Assembly: GCA_964398885.1 (NCBI GenBank) | Contig: CAYNOU010000004.1 | Span: 4,930-68,929, forward strand | DNA: 64,000 nucleotides | Origin: JAGMCF01 sp964398885 | GTDB taxonomy: Bacteria > Cloacimonadota > Cloacimonadia > JGIOTU-2 | Direction: 5' to 3' | Shown here: piece by piece, positions 17,423-26,054 of the stretch | Layout: the number at the start of each line of letters is the position of its first letter | Position numbering within the stretch: the first letter of the stretch is position 1 | The notes under the pieces: generated by a model | Database searches by the model: none | What the model was told of the DNA's origin: nothing | Seen by the model: only the letters and a program-made list of their open reading frames with translations | Made by a program: the position numbers and the translations under genes

Positions 17423-18076
17423 ATGTCAAAATTATTTATGAATCGCACAAAGCAGTTGGAAGCAGATATTGAAGAATTTCTCGATAAAGTAACAATTTCC
17501 GGTTTAATTCTTCTTGAGAGTGTAAAATCTTACATCAATCAAGAGAGTGAAAGGTTTGAAAATCAGTATAAAAAAATTACCAAACTGGAATCTGAAGCTG
17601 ATGAGTTGAGAAGAAACATTAAACATAAATTGTATAGCAATATGCTGATCCCGGAGTCCCGCGGAGATGTTCTGGGTCTTTTGGAAACGCTGGATGATGT
17701 TGTAGATACTGCTGAGAAAGTCATTGAGCAATTTTCGATCGAAAAGCCTGACATCCCCGAATTTCTGCACAAAGATTTTTTATCCCTGGCAGAACTTTCT
17801 GCAAAAGCTGTAGATGAATTAGTAAAGGGAGCAAGATCATTTTTTAAGGAAATTAACCTGGTTAATGATTTTGTTAATAAAGTTCATTATTACGAACACG
17901 AAGCCGATGATGTGGAAGAGGTTCTAAAAAGGAATGTATTCGAAAGCAAAGAAATCAAAAAATTTAGCAGGAAAGTTCACTTAAGATATTTTGCAGAGAA
18001 AATTTCACTTGTTTCCGATGTAGCAGAATCTGTCGCGGAACGTCTTTCTGTGTATGCGATCAAACGTAAAATATAA
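17423..18076 (+). CDS. DUF47 (PhoU-like) Pit accessory protein
   Basis: The 217-residue all-helical protein fits the DUF47/TIGR00153 family. It has repeated E/D-rich helices (KITKLESEADELRRNIKHKLYS, YYEHEADDVEEVLKRNVFE). Members are usually encoded next to pit transporters and tune phosphate uptake. The pit gene follows 21 bases downstream. A GGAGC site precedes the ATG. Confidence 0.85.
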   Translation: MSKLFMNRTKQLEADIEEFLDKVTISGLILLESVKSYINQESERFENQYKKITKLESEADELRRNIKHKLYSNMLIPESRGDVLGLLETLDDVVDTAEKVIEQFSIEKPDIPEFLHKDFLSLAELSAKAVDELVKGARSFFKEINLVNDFVNKVHYYEHEADDVEEVLKRNVFESKEIKKFSRKVHLRYFAEKISLVSDVAESVAERLSVYAIKRKI

Positions 18077-18097
18077 CATTTTGTAAAGGCAAAAACG

Positions 18098-19141
18098 GTG
18101 CTTAAAATTTTGTTTTTCTTGTCGAGCGGTTTGTTTTTGGGTTGGTCGTTGGGAACCAATGATGCAGCCAATATTTTTGGCACAGCTGTTGGCACAAAGA
18201 TGATTCGTTTCAAACTCGCGGCAATTATTTGTAGTATTTTTGTAATTATCGGTGCTGTCGTAAGTGGTGCGGGTGCTTCTCAAACTTTGGGTAAATTAGG
18301 AGCCATAGATGAACTCGGTGGTGCATTTATCGTTGCTCTGGCAGCTGCTGTAACTGTCTTGTGGATGACAAAATCCGGTTTACCTGTTTCAACTTCTCAG
18401 GCAATTGTAGGAGCAATTATCGGGTGGAACTTTTTTTCTCATAATTCCACAAGTGTAAGTTCTTTATCAAAAATCGTGGGAGCGTGGGTATTTTCACCGA
18501 TCCTCTCCGCAGTTTTCTCATTCATCATCTTTTTTATTGTGAAAGGGCTCGTGGAAAAATCGAAGATACATTTAATTCGCCTTGATTCTTATACTCGGAT
18601 TGGGCTTATCATTGTCGGTGCATTTGGAGCTTACAGTTTGGGAGCGAATAATATTGCGAATGTTATGGGAGTTTTTACTTCTTCTTCCCCTTTTCAGGAT
18701 ATAGCTGTCGGGAAATTGTTTCACCTTAGTTCGACTCAACAACTTTTTCTCTTAGGAGGAATAGCAATTGCCGTTGGGGTTTTTACTTATTCCCAAAAAG
18801 TAATGATGACTGTAGGAAGCAATATATTCAAACTATCACCGATTAGTGCGTTTGTTGCTGTTGCTTCAAGCTCAATAGTGTTGTTCATTTTTGCTTCTCA
18901 GGGTTTGAAACATTTTCTCGTTTCTCACGGCTTGCCATCATTTCCCCTTGTTCCGGTTTCCAGTTCGCAATCTATCGTCGGGGCTGTTCTCGGGATCAGT
19001 ATTGCAAAAGGAGGACGGAACATTCATTGGCGAATTTTGGGAAAAATAAGCATTGGCTGGGTTCTAACGCCTGTTGCAGCAGCTATATTGAGCTATTTTT
19101 CATTATTCTTTATGCAAAATGTTTTTATGATGAATGTGTAA
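18098..19141 (+). CDS. pit: Pit-family inorganic phosphate transporter
   Basis: At 347 residues this is the short Pit form with two inverted signature repeats: SLGTNDAANIFGTAVGTKM near the N-terminus and SLGANNIANVMGVFTSS in the middle. There are ten or so hydrophobic helices and the conserved PVSTSQAIVGAIIGW and PVSSSQSIVGAVLGIS elements. It imports phosphate as a metal-phosphate with protons or sodium. The start is a GTG at 18098; no upstream ATG is in frame before the DUF47 stop. Confidence 0.9.
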   Translation: MLKILFFLSSGLFLGWSLGTNDAANIFGTAVGTKMIRFKLAAIICSIFVIIGAVVSGAGASQTLGKLGAIDELGGAFIVALAAAVTVLWMTKSGLPVSTSQAIVGAIIGWNFFSHNSTSVSSLSKIVGAWVFSPILSAVFSFIIFFIVKGLVEKSKIHLIRLDSYTRIGLIIVGAFGAYSLGANNIANVMGVFTSSSPFQDIAVGKLFHLSSTQQLFLLGGIAIAVGVFTYSQKVMMTVGSNIFKLSPISAFVAVASSSIVLFIFASQGLKHFLVSHGLPSFPLVPVSSSQSIVGAVLGISIAKGGRNIHWRILGKISIGWVLTPVAAAILSYFSLFFMQNVFMMNV

Positions 19142-19173
19142 AAAATTGTTAGAAAAAGGGAAGTAAGAACGTT

Positions 19174-20700
19174 ATGAAAAAATATATTCTAATTTTTCTT
19201 TTACTCATAAGTTTCAATTATTCTTTTAGTGATCAAATTCATAAGACTGAATCAGGTTTCCCTTCAAAACCAATAAAGATAATAGTTTATACTTCTCCGG
19301 GTGGATTAATTGATATAACAACGAGAAAATTTACAGAAATAGCCGCAAAATACTCGGATGCAACTTTTGTAGTAGAAAACAAACCAGGCGCAGGTGGAAT
19401 AGTGGCTCTTAAAAAAGTTCTAAGCCAACCTGCTGACGGTTACACATTGTTTGCCTGCACAAAATCGAATATTTCAAAATTTGTTTCAACCGGTGGAACA
19501 GCCTATATTACCGCTCTTGATTGGCTGGCAATGCTCATGGCAGATCCGGAATGCGTGATCACTAATAGAAAAATGGATATCAGCGATTGGGATGAGATTG
19601 TAAAAGATGCACGTGAAAAAAAAGGTGGGCAAATCTGGGTCGGTCCGGATACAGGTGGTCTCGACCATGTAACTTCCATAAAAATCTGGGAGCAATTCGA
19701 TTTTAAATCCAAATGGATCCCATACAAAAGCGGAGGAAAAGCACTTGCTGCCCTGCTAGGAAAACAAGGACAAGCTTATGTTGGTAATCCACGCGAGGTG
19801 CTGGGAAATCCTGATTTGAAAATCGCAGCGGTTTCTTCCGAAACGCGACTTGAACAATTCCCCGATGTTCCCACTTTCAAAGAGTTGGGTTCTAATGAAC
19901 TATCAAATGAATATATGTGGCGCGGCTTTGCCATAAAAAAAGGAGTTCCGAATGAAATTCTTAACTGGTATAGCGAACTTTTCCAAAAAGTTAATAATGA
20001 TCCTAACTGGAGAATATTTTGGGAAAAAGGTGGAATAGAAGTAGTTTATTACGGACCGGAAACATTTGAAGAGATCATTAATTCCGATACGAAATTCTTC
20101 CAACATTATTTGGAAAAAATTGGAATTATCAAAACCGACAGCGATAATGTCCTTGCAAATCTCGGGACAGGGAAGGAGTTTGCATTGCTTGTACTCCTGT
20201 TTCTTCTAATTAACCTGATTGTCGGATTTCTTGTGTATAATTCTCGTAATAGAAAGCTGTTAAGTAGAATATTAATAATTACATTTTTTCTTTCATTGTC
20301 GATCTTATTTTATATTCTCTCATTTGTCTTTCCAGAAAGCGATGTAGTTGGTCCCTCTGTGGTCCCTCGCCTCTGGATATTCCTCCTTATCCCCTTGAAT
20401 ATTCTTCTCCTTATAAAAACTTTAACTAATAAGAATAAGGTGGAAGAACCAGGCGGAAATGTAAATAAAGTTTTGAAATATATTTTGTTTTTAATAGTGT
20501 ATCTGGTTGGGATTTATTTTCTCGGATATTATATAAGTTCTTTTGCATTCATCTTTGTTAGCATGTATATACTGGGTTACAGGAAATACGGAACTATGCT
20601 AATTATTTCATTTGGCTGGATTGTTTTTTCATATTTAATATTTTACAAGACATTATACGTCCCTCTTCCGATTGGAAGAATAATTGAAATTTTATTTTAG
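19174..20700 (+). CDS. TctC-TctB fusion: tripartite tricarboxylate receptor joined to small membrane subunit
   Basis: The 508-residue protein has a signal peptide (1-19), then a Bug/TctC-type binding domain (about 28-325: FPSKPIKIIVYTSPGGLIDI, VVENKPGAGGIVALKKVLSQ, PADGYTL, YKSGGKALAALLGKQ). A second part of about five helices (from residue 333, GKEFALLVLLFLLINLIVGFL, and on to GYYISSFAFIFVSMYILGYR) matches the TctB/DUF1468 subunit. In most bacteria TctC is a free periplasmic protein and TctB a separate gene. Here the receptor is tethered to the membrane subunit. TctA follows 18 bases later. Substrate unknown (citrate-like acids are typical). Confidence 0.85.
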   Translation: MKKYILIFLLLISFNYSFSDQIHKTESGFPSKPIKIIVYTSPGGLIDITTRKFTEIAAKYSDATFVVENKPGAGGIVALKKVLSQPADGYTLFACTKSNISKFVSTGGTAYITALDWLAMLMADPECVITNRKMDISDWDEIVKDAREKKGGQIWVGPDTGGLDHVTSIKIWEQFDFKSKWIPYKSGGKALAALLGKQGQAYVGNPREVLGNPDLKIAAVSSETRLEQFPDVPTFKELGSNELSNEYMWRGFAIKKGVPNEILNWYSELFQKVNNDPNWRIFWEKGGIEVVYYGPETFEEIINSDTKFFQHYLEKIGIIKTDSDNVLANLGTGKEFALLVLLFLLINLIVGFLVYNSRNRKLLSRILIITFFLSLSILFYILSFVFPESDVVGPSVVPRLWIFLLIPLNILLLIKTLTNKNKVEEPGGNVNKVLKYILFLIVYLVGIYFLGYYISSFAFIFVSMYILGYRKYGTMLIISFGWIVFSYLIFYKTLYVPLPIGRIIEILF

Positions 20701-20718
20701 GTTACTTTAAGCAATTTT

Positions 20719-22218
20719 ATGGAAATATTATCACATTTAGTAGAAGGATTTGGCGTTATCGGTGGTTTCATACCTATTTTGATAATTATGTTGGGTGTAA
20801 TAATGGGAATAATTGCCGGAGCAATGCCCGGATTATCTCCCTCGATGGGTGTGGCTTTGCTCGTTCCTTTCACCTATACGATGTCACCTACACTCGCGCT
20901 GATCTTATTAGTTTCTATATACATTGCAGCAAACTATGGCGGGTCTATCACAGCAGTAACGATAAATGCCCCTGGCACTCCGGCTTCTGTAGTTACCGCT
21001 TTTGACGGTTATCCTTTAACAAAGAAGGGGAAACCCGGGATAGGATTGGGAGTTTCTTTGATTTCTTCTACTGTCGGTGGATTTATTGGCACTCTGATTC
21101 TGATATTTTTTTCCGCTCCACTCGCAAAAGTAGCCTTGAAATTTCATCCTGCTGAGTATTTTGCTCTGGCAATATTCGGTTTGACTACAGTTGCTTCACT
21201 TGGTGGAAAAAATTGGATAAAGGCATTTATCGCTGCTATTTTTGGGCTTCTGATAAATACGATAGGAATCGATCCCATCTCCGGTGTTAGCCGATTTACA
21301 TTTGGAATATCTTTTCTCTATGACGGGTTCGCCTTGATTCCCGCTCTCATCGGGTTGTTTGCTCTTAGTGAAATTTTTAAGCAATTGGAAGAAGGTGGGC
21401 ATAAGGCAAAAGCAAAGGTTGATTTGTCTTCCAATTGGCCCACTATTCGTGATTATTTGAAATTGAAATTTACGATTATCCGCTCATCAATAATTGGAAC
21501 AATAATTGGCATTTTGCCCGGTGCTGGCGCAACAATTGCATCCTTTATATCGTATGACGCAACCAAACGTTTGAGTAAAAATCCGGAAGATTTTGGTAAA
21601 GGTGAAGTGAGAGGAGTTGCAGCAGCAGAAGCTGCAAACAGTAGCTCGGTTGGCGGTGCTTTGGTTCCGCTTCTCACACTTGGTATTCCAGGCAGCGCCA
21701 CAACTGCGGTACTTATCGGTGCTTTGATGATCCATGATCTAACCCCGGGACCGAGATTATTTGTGTCTAATCCTGGGCTCGTTTACGGACTGTTTGCCAG
21801 CCTGCTAGTCGCAAATGTTGTCTTGCTTGTTTTTGGATTATTCGGAAGTAGACTTTGGATAAAAGTAACAAATATCCCCAAGAAAATTTTATTCCCCCTC
21901 ATATTTGCAGTGTCGATCATTGGTAGTTTTGCTGTTCAAAATTCCTTCTTTGATATTATCTCCTGTCTGGCTTTTGGTGTGTTTGGCTGGATTCTGCGTA
22001 GAAACAAATATCCGGTGGCTCCCATAATTCTGGGAATGGTGCTTGGCAATATCGCTGAGACTAATTTCAGAAGAGCAGTTATGATGGGCGGATACGATGT
22101 ATTTTTCACAAGACCCGCTAGCCTGATCCTCTTAATCCTGGGATTGGTGAGTCTTATTTTCGCATTTATAAAAAGTAATAAAAATCCTAAAATAAACAAA
22201 ATGAAAGGAGCGAAATGA
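20719..22218 (+). CDS. tctA: TctA-family large membrane subunit of a tricarboxylate transporter
   Basis: The 499-residue, about 12-helix protein carries the TctA motifs GAMPGLSPSMGVALLVPFTY and YGGSITAVTINAPGTPASVV. A mirrored copy follows in the second half (GILPGAGATIASFISYDATK, GIPGSATTAVLIGALMIHDL). It is the transport channel working with the TctC-TctB fusion upstream. The stop overlaps the porin start by 4 bases, so the porin is in the same operon. Confidence 0.92.
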   Translation: MEILSHLVEGFGVIGGFIPILIIMLGVIMGIIAGAMPGLSPSMGVALLVPFTYTMSPTLALILLVSIYIAANYGGSITAVTINAPGTPASVVTAFDGYPLTKKGKPGIGLGVSLISSTVGGFIGTLILIFFSAPLAKVALKFHPAEYFALAIFGLTTVASLGGKNWIKAFIAAIFGLLINTIGIDPISGVSRFTFGISFLYDGFALIPALIGLFALSEIFKQLEEGGHKAKAKVDLSSNWPTIRDYLKLKFTIIRSSIIGTIIGILPGAGATIASFISYDATKRLSKNPEDFGKGEVRGVAAAEAANSSSVGGALVPLLTLGIPGSATTAVLIGALMIHDLTPGPRLFVSNPGLVYGLFASLLVANVVLLVFGLFGSRLWIKVTNIPKKILFPLIFAVSIIGSFAVQNSFFDIISCLAFGVFGWILRRNKYPVAPIILGMVLGNIAETNFRRAVMMGGYDVFFTRPASLILLILGLVSLIFAFIKSNKNPKINKMKGAK

Positions 22219-23459
22219 AAAAGATTAACATTCTTGTGATAGTTACATTTGTAATTATCGCATTGACAGCAACACTTTCCGCTGAAATATCAGACGGAAA
22301 GACCGAATGGGACGATGGAATTCTCTATTGGAAATCTGATGACGGCAAATTCGAAAGCAGAATGGATGCACGAATCTACATTAACGGAGCTTATTTCTTT
22401 GACGATACTGAAAATATTCTCAGTAATCAAACACATTTACGCAAAGCACGTATTGCTTTGAAAGTAAAGCTCTGGGATGTATGGCATGCTGAATTTGATA
22501 TAGATATTGCCAAAGAACAGCCCGAAGTTGAAGATATGTTCATGTCGTACACCGGATTTGAAAACAGTCATATTAAATTCGGTAACTTCAAAATGCCGCT
22601 AGGCTTAAATGAACTTACCTCCTCACGATTTCTAACTTTTTGCGAAAGAGCTTACGCTATGAATGCTTTTGAAACAGATCGTCATTGCGGACTTGAATAT
22701 TCAAAGTGGGGAAAATATGGGAAATTCAATCTTAACTTGCGTTCTGCAATTTTCGGACAAGACCTGGAAGTAGAAAAAGAAAGCGATTACGAAAAGGAAG
22801 AAGACGAAACCGGTGGTGGTTATGCTGCTCGCCTGGTTTCCGGTTTGGAGCTGTCCGAAAATTTATTTTTGCATACCGGCATTTCTTCTGTAATTCAATA
22901 TCCTGATGACGGAAAAGATATGGTGGATTTTAAGAGTGAATCGGAAACTAAAATCGGTGATGTGGAATTTTTGGATACAGGTGATATCTATGATGTGGAT
23001 TATTGTACGAAAATCGGACTCGAAGGTGCATTGAGATTCAACAACATCTGCTTGCAGAGTGAATACATCCTAACTGATGTCATAAGATTAAAAGATAAGA
23101 AAGACGCCTCTTTCTCCGGCGGATATGCCTTTATCAGTTGGATACTTACCGGTGAGAAAAGAAACTGGTCTGTAAAAGATGGAGAATTCGGACAGATTAT
23201 TCCAAAGAATCTTAAAACAGGCGCCTGGGAAGTTGCAGCACGCTATAGCTATCTGGATCTTTCTGATAAAGATGCTGATATCCTTGGTGGAATTGCAAAT
23301 AACTACACTTTTGCCCTGAATTGGTACGCAAATCCCAATATAAAATTCCAATTTAATTACACAATAGTTGACAACTCTAAGAACGCTGACTCAGATGGTG
23401 ATTATGATGGTGATTATGATTTTAACTATATTCAGTTTATGGCAGTTGTATTCTTTTAG
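22215..23459 (+). CDS. OprP/OprO-like (phosphate-selective type) outer-membrane porin
   Basis: The 414-residue protein has a signal peptide (ILVIVTFVIIALTATLSA). A beta-barrel body follows that starts with the OprP/O family pattern (DGILYWKSDDGKFESRMDARIYINGAYFFDD, HLRKARIALKVKLWDVWHAEFDIDIAK, HIKFGNFKMPLGLNELTSS) and ends in an aromatic strand (VFF). It would let phosphate or short polyphosphate, or the substrate of the TctABC system, cross the outer membrane. It lies between the transporter and the surface lipoproteins. Confidence 0.82.
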   Translation: MKKINILVIVTFVIIALTATLSAEISDGKTEWDDGILYWKSDDGKFESRMDARIYINGAYFFDDTENILSNQTHLRKARIALKVKLWDVWHAEFDIDIAKEQPEVEDMFMSYTGFENSHIKFGNFKMPLGLNELTSSRFLTFCERAYAMNAFETDRHCGLEYSKWGKYGKFNLNLRSAIFGQDLEVEKESDYEKEEDETGGGYAARLVSGLELSENLFLHTGISSVIQYPDDGKDMVDFKSESETKIGDVEFLDTGDIYDVDYCTKIGLEGALRFNNICLQSEYILTDVIRLKDKKDASFSGGYAFISWILTGEKRNWSVKDGEFGQIIPKNLKTGAWEVAARYSYLDLSDKDADILGGIANNYTFALNWYANPNIKFQFNYTIVDNSKNADSDGDYDGDYDFNYIQFMAVVFF

Positions 23460-23474
23460 AATGAAAGGAGAATT

Positions 23475-24308
23475 ATGAAAATAATAAAAGCCTTTGCGAT
23501 AGTAAGCCTTTTCCTCTTATTGATGAGTGGTTGTAGTACCGATGAAACCACACCCAATCTTCCTCCGTCGATTTCCGGTGTAACGGTTTTACCGGATTCT
23601 ATCAGCACGGCTGATACCGTTAAAATTTCTGCTGAAATTACTGATGAAGATGGAAATATTGAAAATGTTGATTTGCATTATCACGGAGTAAATATTATTG
23701 ACTCTACAATTTCTATGACTCTTGAAAGTAACAATGTTTATTCCGCAGAAATTGGTCCTTTTGCAGATAGTGTTACAGTTAATTATGAAATCAGAGCAAC
23801 TGATGACGATGGTGAAACAACTGTTCATAGTTCAGCATTTACGATAGGAACTTCTCAGCCACAAGAGAAGGATCTTTATATCAATGAATTTATGAGTCAT
23901 AATGATTTGGCTTATCCTGGTGAATTTAATGATTACCCTGACTGGATTGAAATCTATAACGCTGGAGAAGAAGCAGTAGATATCGGTGGAATGTATATGA
24001 CTGATAAACTTGATGAACTTACTAAGTCCCAAATACCAACAACTAATCCTGATTCAACAACTATCCAGCCAGATGGTTTTTTGATTTTGATTGCTGACGG
24101 TCTGGCTAATCCTGGAATTTTACATTTAGATTTCAAGCTCAGTGATAATGAAGATTTTGCTCTGGTGAATATAGATGGAGTTACAATCGTTGATCAACAT
24201 AATACTGATGCTGTACCTACTGATATGTCAGAAGGTCGTGTTCCTGACGGCAGTGATAATTGGCAAATTTTAGATCCTTCAACACCAGGTTCTAGTAATA
24301 ATCCATAA
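23475..24308 (+). CDS. Lamin-tail-domain lipoprotein
   Basis: The 277-residue protein has lipobox LMSGC, an Ig-like N-terminal domain (TVKISAEITDEDGNIENV...YHG) and a C-terminal lamin-tail domain (LYINEFMSHNDLAYP... DWIEIYNAGEEAVDIGGMYM). Lamin-tail domains occur in secreted or surface proteins with binding or nuclease roles. This copy has no nuclease motif I can see. It is likely exposed on the cell surface. It has a close relative downstream with two lamin-tail domains, separated by a 182-base element. AAAGGAG precedes the ATG, 15 bases after the porin. Confidence 0.82.
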   Translation: MKIIKAFAIVSLFLLLMSGCSTDETTPNLPPSISGVTVLPDSISTADTVKISAEITDEDGNIENVDLHYHGVNIIDSTISMTLESNNVYSAEIGPFADSVTVNYEIRATDDDGETTVHSSAFTIGTSQPQEKDLYINEFMSHNDLAYPGEFNDYPDWIEIYNAGEEAVDIGGMYMTDKLDELTKSQIPTTNPDSTTIQPDGFLILIADGLANPGILHLDFKLSDNEDFALVNIDGVTIVDQHNTDAVPTDMSEGRVPDGSDNWQILDPSTPGSSNNP

Positions 24309-24311
24309 AAG

Positions 24312-24493
24312 TAATTAGTGTCTGTCCGTAAAGTAGGTTTTTTCGACTCGTAAGGAACGACGAGTCGAGGTAAAGGATATTAAAGCTGTCTTCCCGACTT
24401 GTCGGGATCGTCGCAAGCTCCTTATTCATCCTTCGCAGTATGCTACGGAGAATGGACGACTCGAAAGTCGAGTTTACGGACAGACACTAATTA
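24312..24493. mobile_element. 182-bp MITE-like element with perfect 21-bp terminal inverted repeats
   Basis: The arms at 24312-24332 and 24473-24493 are perfect inverted repeats containing TTAGTGTCTGTCCGTAAA. Inside are two smaller hairpins, CGACTCG...CGAGTCG and a CCCGACTTGTCGGG palindrome. There is no open reading frame. It splits the two lamin-tail genes and is probably a non-autonomous transposon. I see no clear target duplication. Confidence 0.75.
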
Positions 24494-24533
24494 ACTAAAA
24501 ATTAAACAAAAACATTAACCGAAAGGAGAAAAG

Positions 24534-25856
24534 ATGAAAACTACAAAAATGTTTATTGTCATTTTACTTGGCTTACTTATTGTTGTAGGTTGCAGTGTTA
24601 ATGACGATAAGAATGAATCTCCGGAAATAAATAACGTAACAATATTTCCGGAAGCACCCATTGGTGGTGAAATTGTCAGAATTTCAGCAGAAATTACTGA
24701 TGAAGATGGAACATTAGAAATTGTACGACTTAGATATCATGTGGATAGCGCTCCCGATACACTTGTTGATATGACCAAAGAAGAGGGTAGTACAATCTAT
24801 TTTACCGATATAGGACCTTTTGCGGATAGTGTTACCGTGAATTTTACTATTGAAGCTATTGATAACGACAACGATGTAACTATCTATGAAGATTCATTTA
24901 CTACAACAGCATCTCCCGCTGTCCTGGAGCTCTACATCAATGAATACATGGCGAGTAATGATTACGGTCCAACCGACGAAAATGGACAACATGATGATTG
25001 GATAGAAATCTATAATGCTGGAGACGAGTCTGTAGATATCGGTGGAATGTTTGTAACAGATGATTTATCCAATTTAACAAAGTCAATGATTCCTGAAGGC
25101 GCTTCTGACCTTACAACAATCGAACCGGGTGGATTTCTTATTCTCTGGGCAGACAAAGAGGGAGAACAAGGTCCCTTACATCTCGATGATGTAAAACTAT
25201 CCGGCGATGGAGAACAAATTGGTCTTACCGATAGAGATGGCACAAGCATTCTCGACTCTTTGACCTATGGAGAACAAACCACAGATGTTTCTTGTGGACG
25301 ACTTCCCGATGGAGCTGACACCTGGGACTATTTTGGTGCAGGACATGAGAGCATGTACACACCCGCAGCTGCTAATGGAACCGGTGAAGAACCGTTTTTC
25401 AAATTCTACATCAACGAATTTATGGCAAAAAATGTATCAACGATTGCAGACACTGCCGGTGAAGAGGATGAATATGATGACTGGATAGAGATTTACAATG
25501 CTGGAAATATATGTGGCGACATCGGTGGCTATTATCTTACCGATGATCTGGAAGATCTCACTAATTCACAACTTCCTGACTCGCTTCCTAATATTACAAC
25601 AATTCCACCTATAGGTTTCTTGCTTCTCTGGGCAGATAAAGAACCAGAACAGGGAGCACTTCATCTTGCAGACATGAAACTTTCCACCGATGGAGAGCAG
25701 ATAGGCTTAACTGCTCCTGATGGAATTACGATTATTGACTCAATAACTTATGAGCAGCAATATCCTGATACTTCCTTTGGACGTCTTCCCGATGGTGCTG
25801 ATAGTTGGCAATTCTTCTCCAACCCAACTCCTGGCACTTCCAATCAACCCGAGTAA
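24534..25856 (+). CDS. Lipoprotein with two lamin-tail domains
   Basis: The 440-residue protein has a lipobox (LIVVGC), an Ig-like domain near the upstream relative's (EIVRISAEITDEDGTLEIV) and two lamin-tail domains. The first begins about residue 132 (LYINEYMASNDYGP, DDWIEIYNAGDES) and the second about residue 289 (FYINEFMAKNVSTI, DDWIEIYNAGNIC). Compared with the preceding gene one lamin-tail domain has been duplicated. It is probably surface exposed. AAAGGAG precedes the ATG and a clear terminator follows. Confidence 0.85.
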   Translation: MKTTKMFIVILLGLLIVVGCSVNDDKNESPEINNVTIFPEAPIGGEIVRISAEITDEDGTLEIVRLRYHVDSAPDTLVDMTKEEGSTIYFTDIGPFADSVTVNFTIEAIDNDNDVTIYEDSFTTTASPAVLELYINEYMASNDYGPTDENGQHDDWIEIYNAGDESVDIGGMFVTDDLSNLTKSMIPEGASDLTTIEPGGFLILWADKEGEQGPLHLDDVKLSGDGEQIGLTDRDGTSILDSLTYGEQTTDVSCGRLPDGADTWDYFGAGHESMYTPAAANGTGEEPFFKFYINEFMAKNVSTIADTAGEEDEYDDWIEIYNAGNICGDIGGYYLTDDLEDLTNSQLPDSLPNITTIPPIGFLLLWADKEPEQGALHLADMKLSTDGEQIGLTAPDGITIIDSITYEQQYPDTSFGRLPDGADSWQFFSNPTPGTSNQPE

Positions 25857-25879
25857 CAGAGACTGATCAATAACATTTA

Positions 25880-25918
25880 AAGCAGCAAGAGCTGGAATAT
25901 GTTCTTGCTGCTTTTTTA
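25880..25918 (+). terminator. Rho-independent terminator
   Basis: AAGCAGCAAGA and TCTTGCTGCTT form a perfect stem around an 11-base loop, followed by TTTTTT. It ends the phosphate/Tct/lamin-tail transcription unit. Confidence 0.92.
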
Positions 25919-26054
25919 TGTTAAGGATTCCAGATGAAAAAAAATATATTTTATCTAATTGTTGGGCTTAATTGTAAAAAAAGGTTGCTAAAACCTTATT
26001 TAAGTATTTAAGTTATAGTTATTTAAATGCACATTCTTAAGCAAAGGGGTAAAA

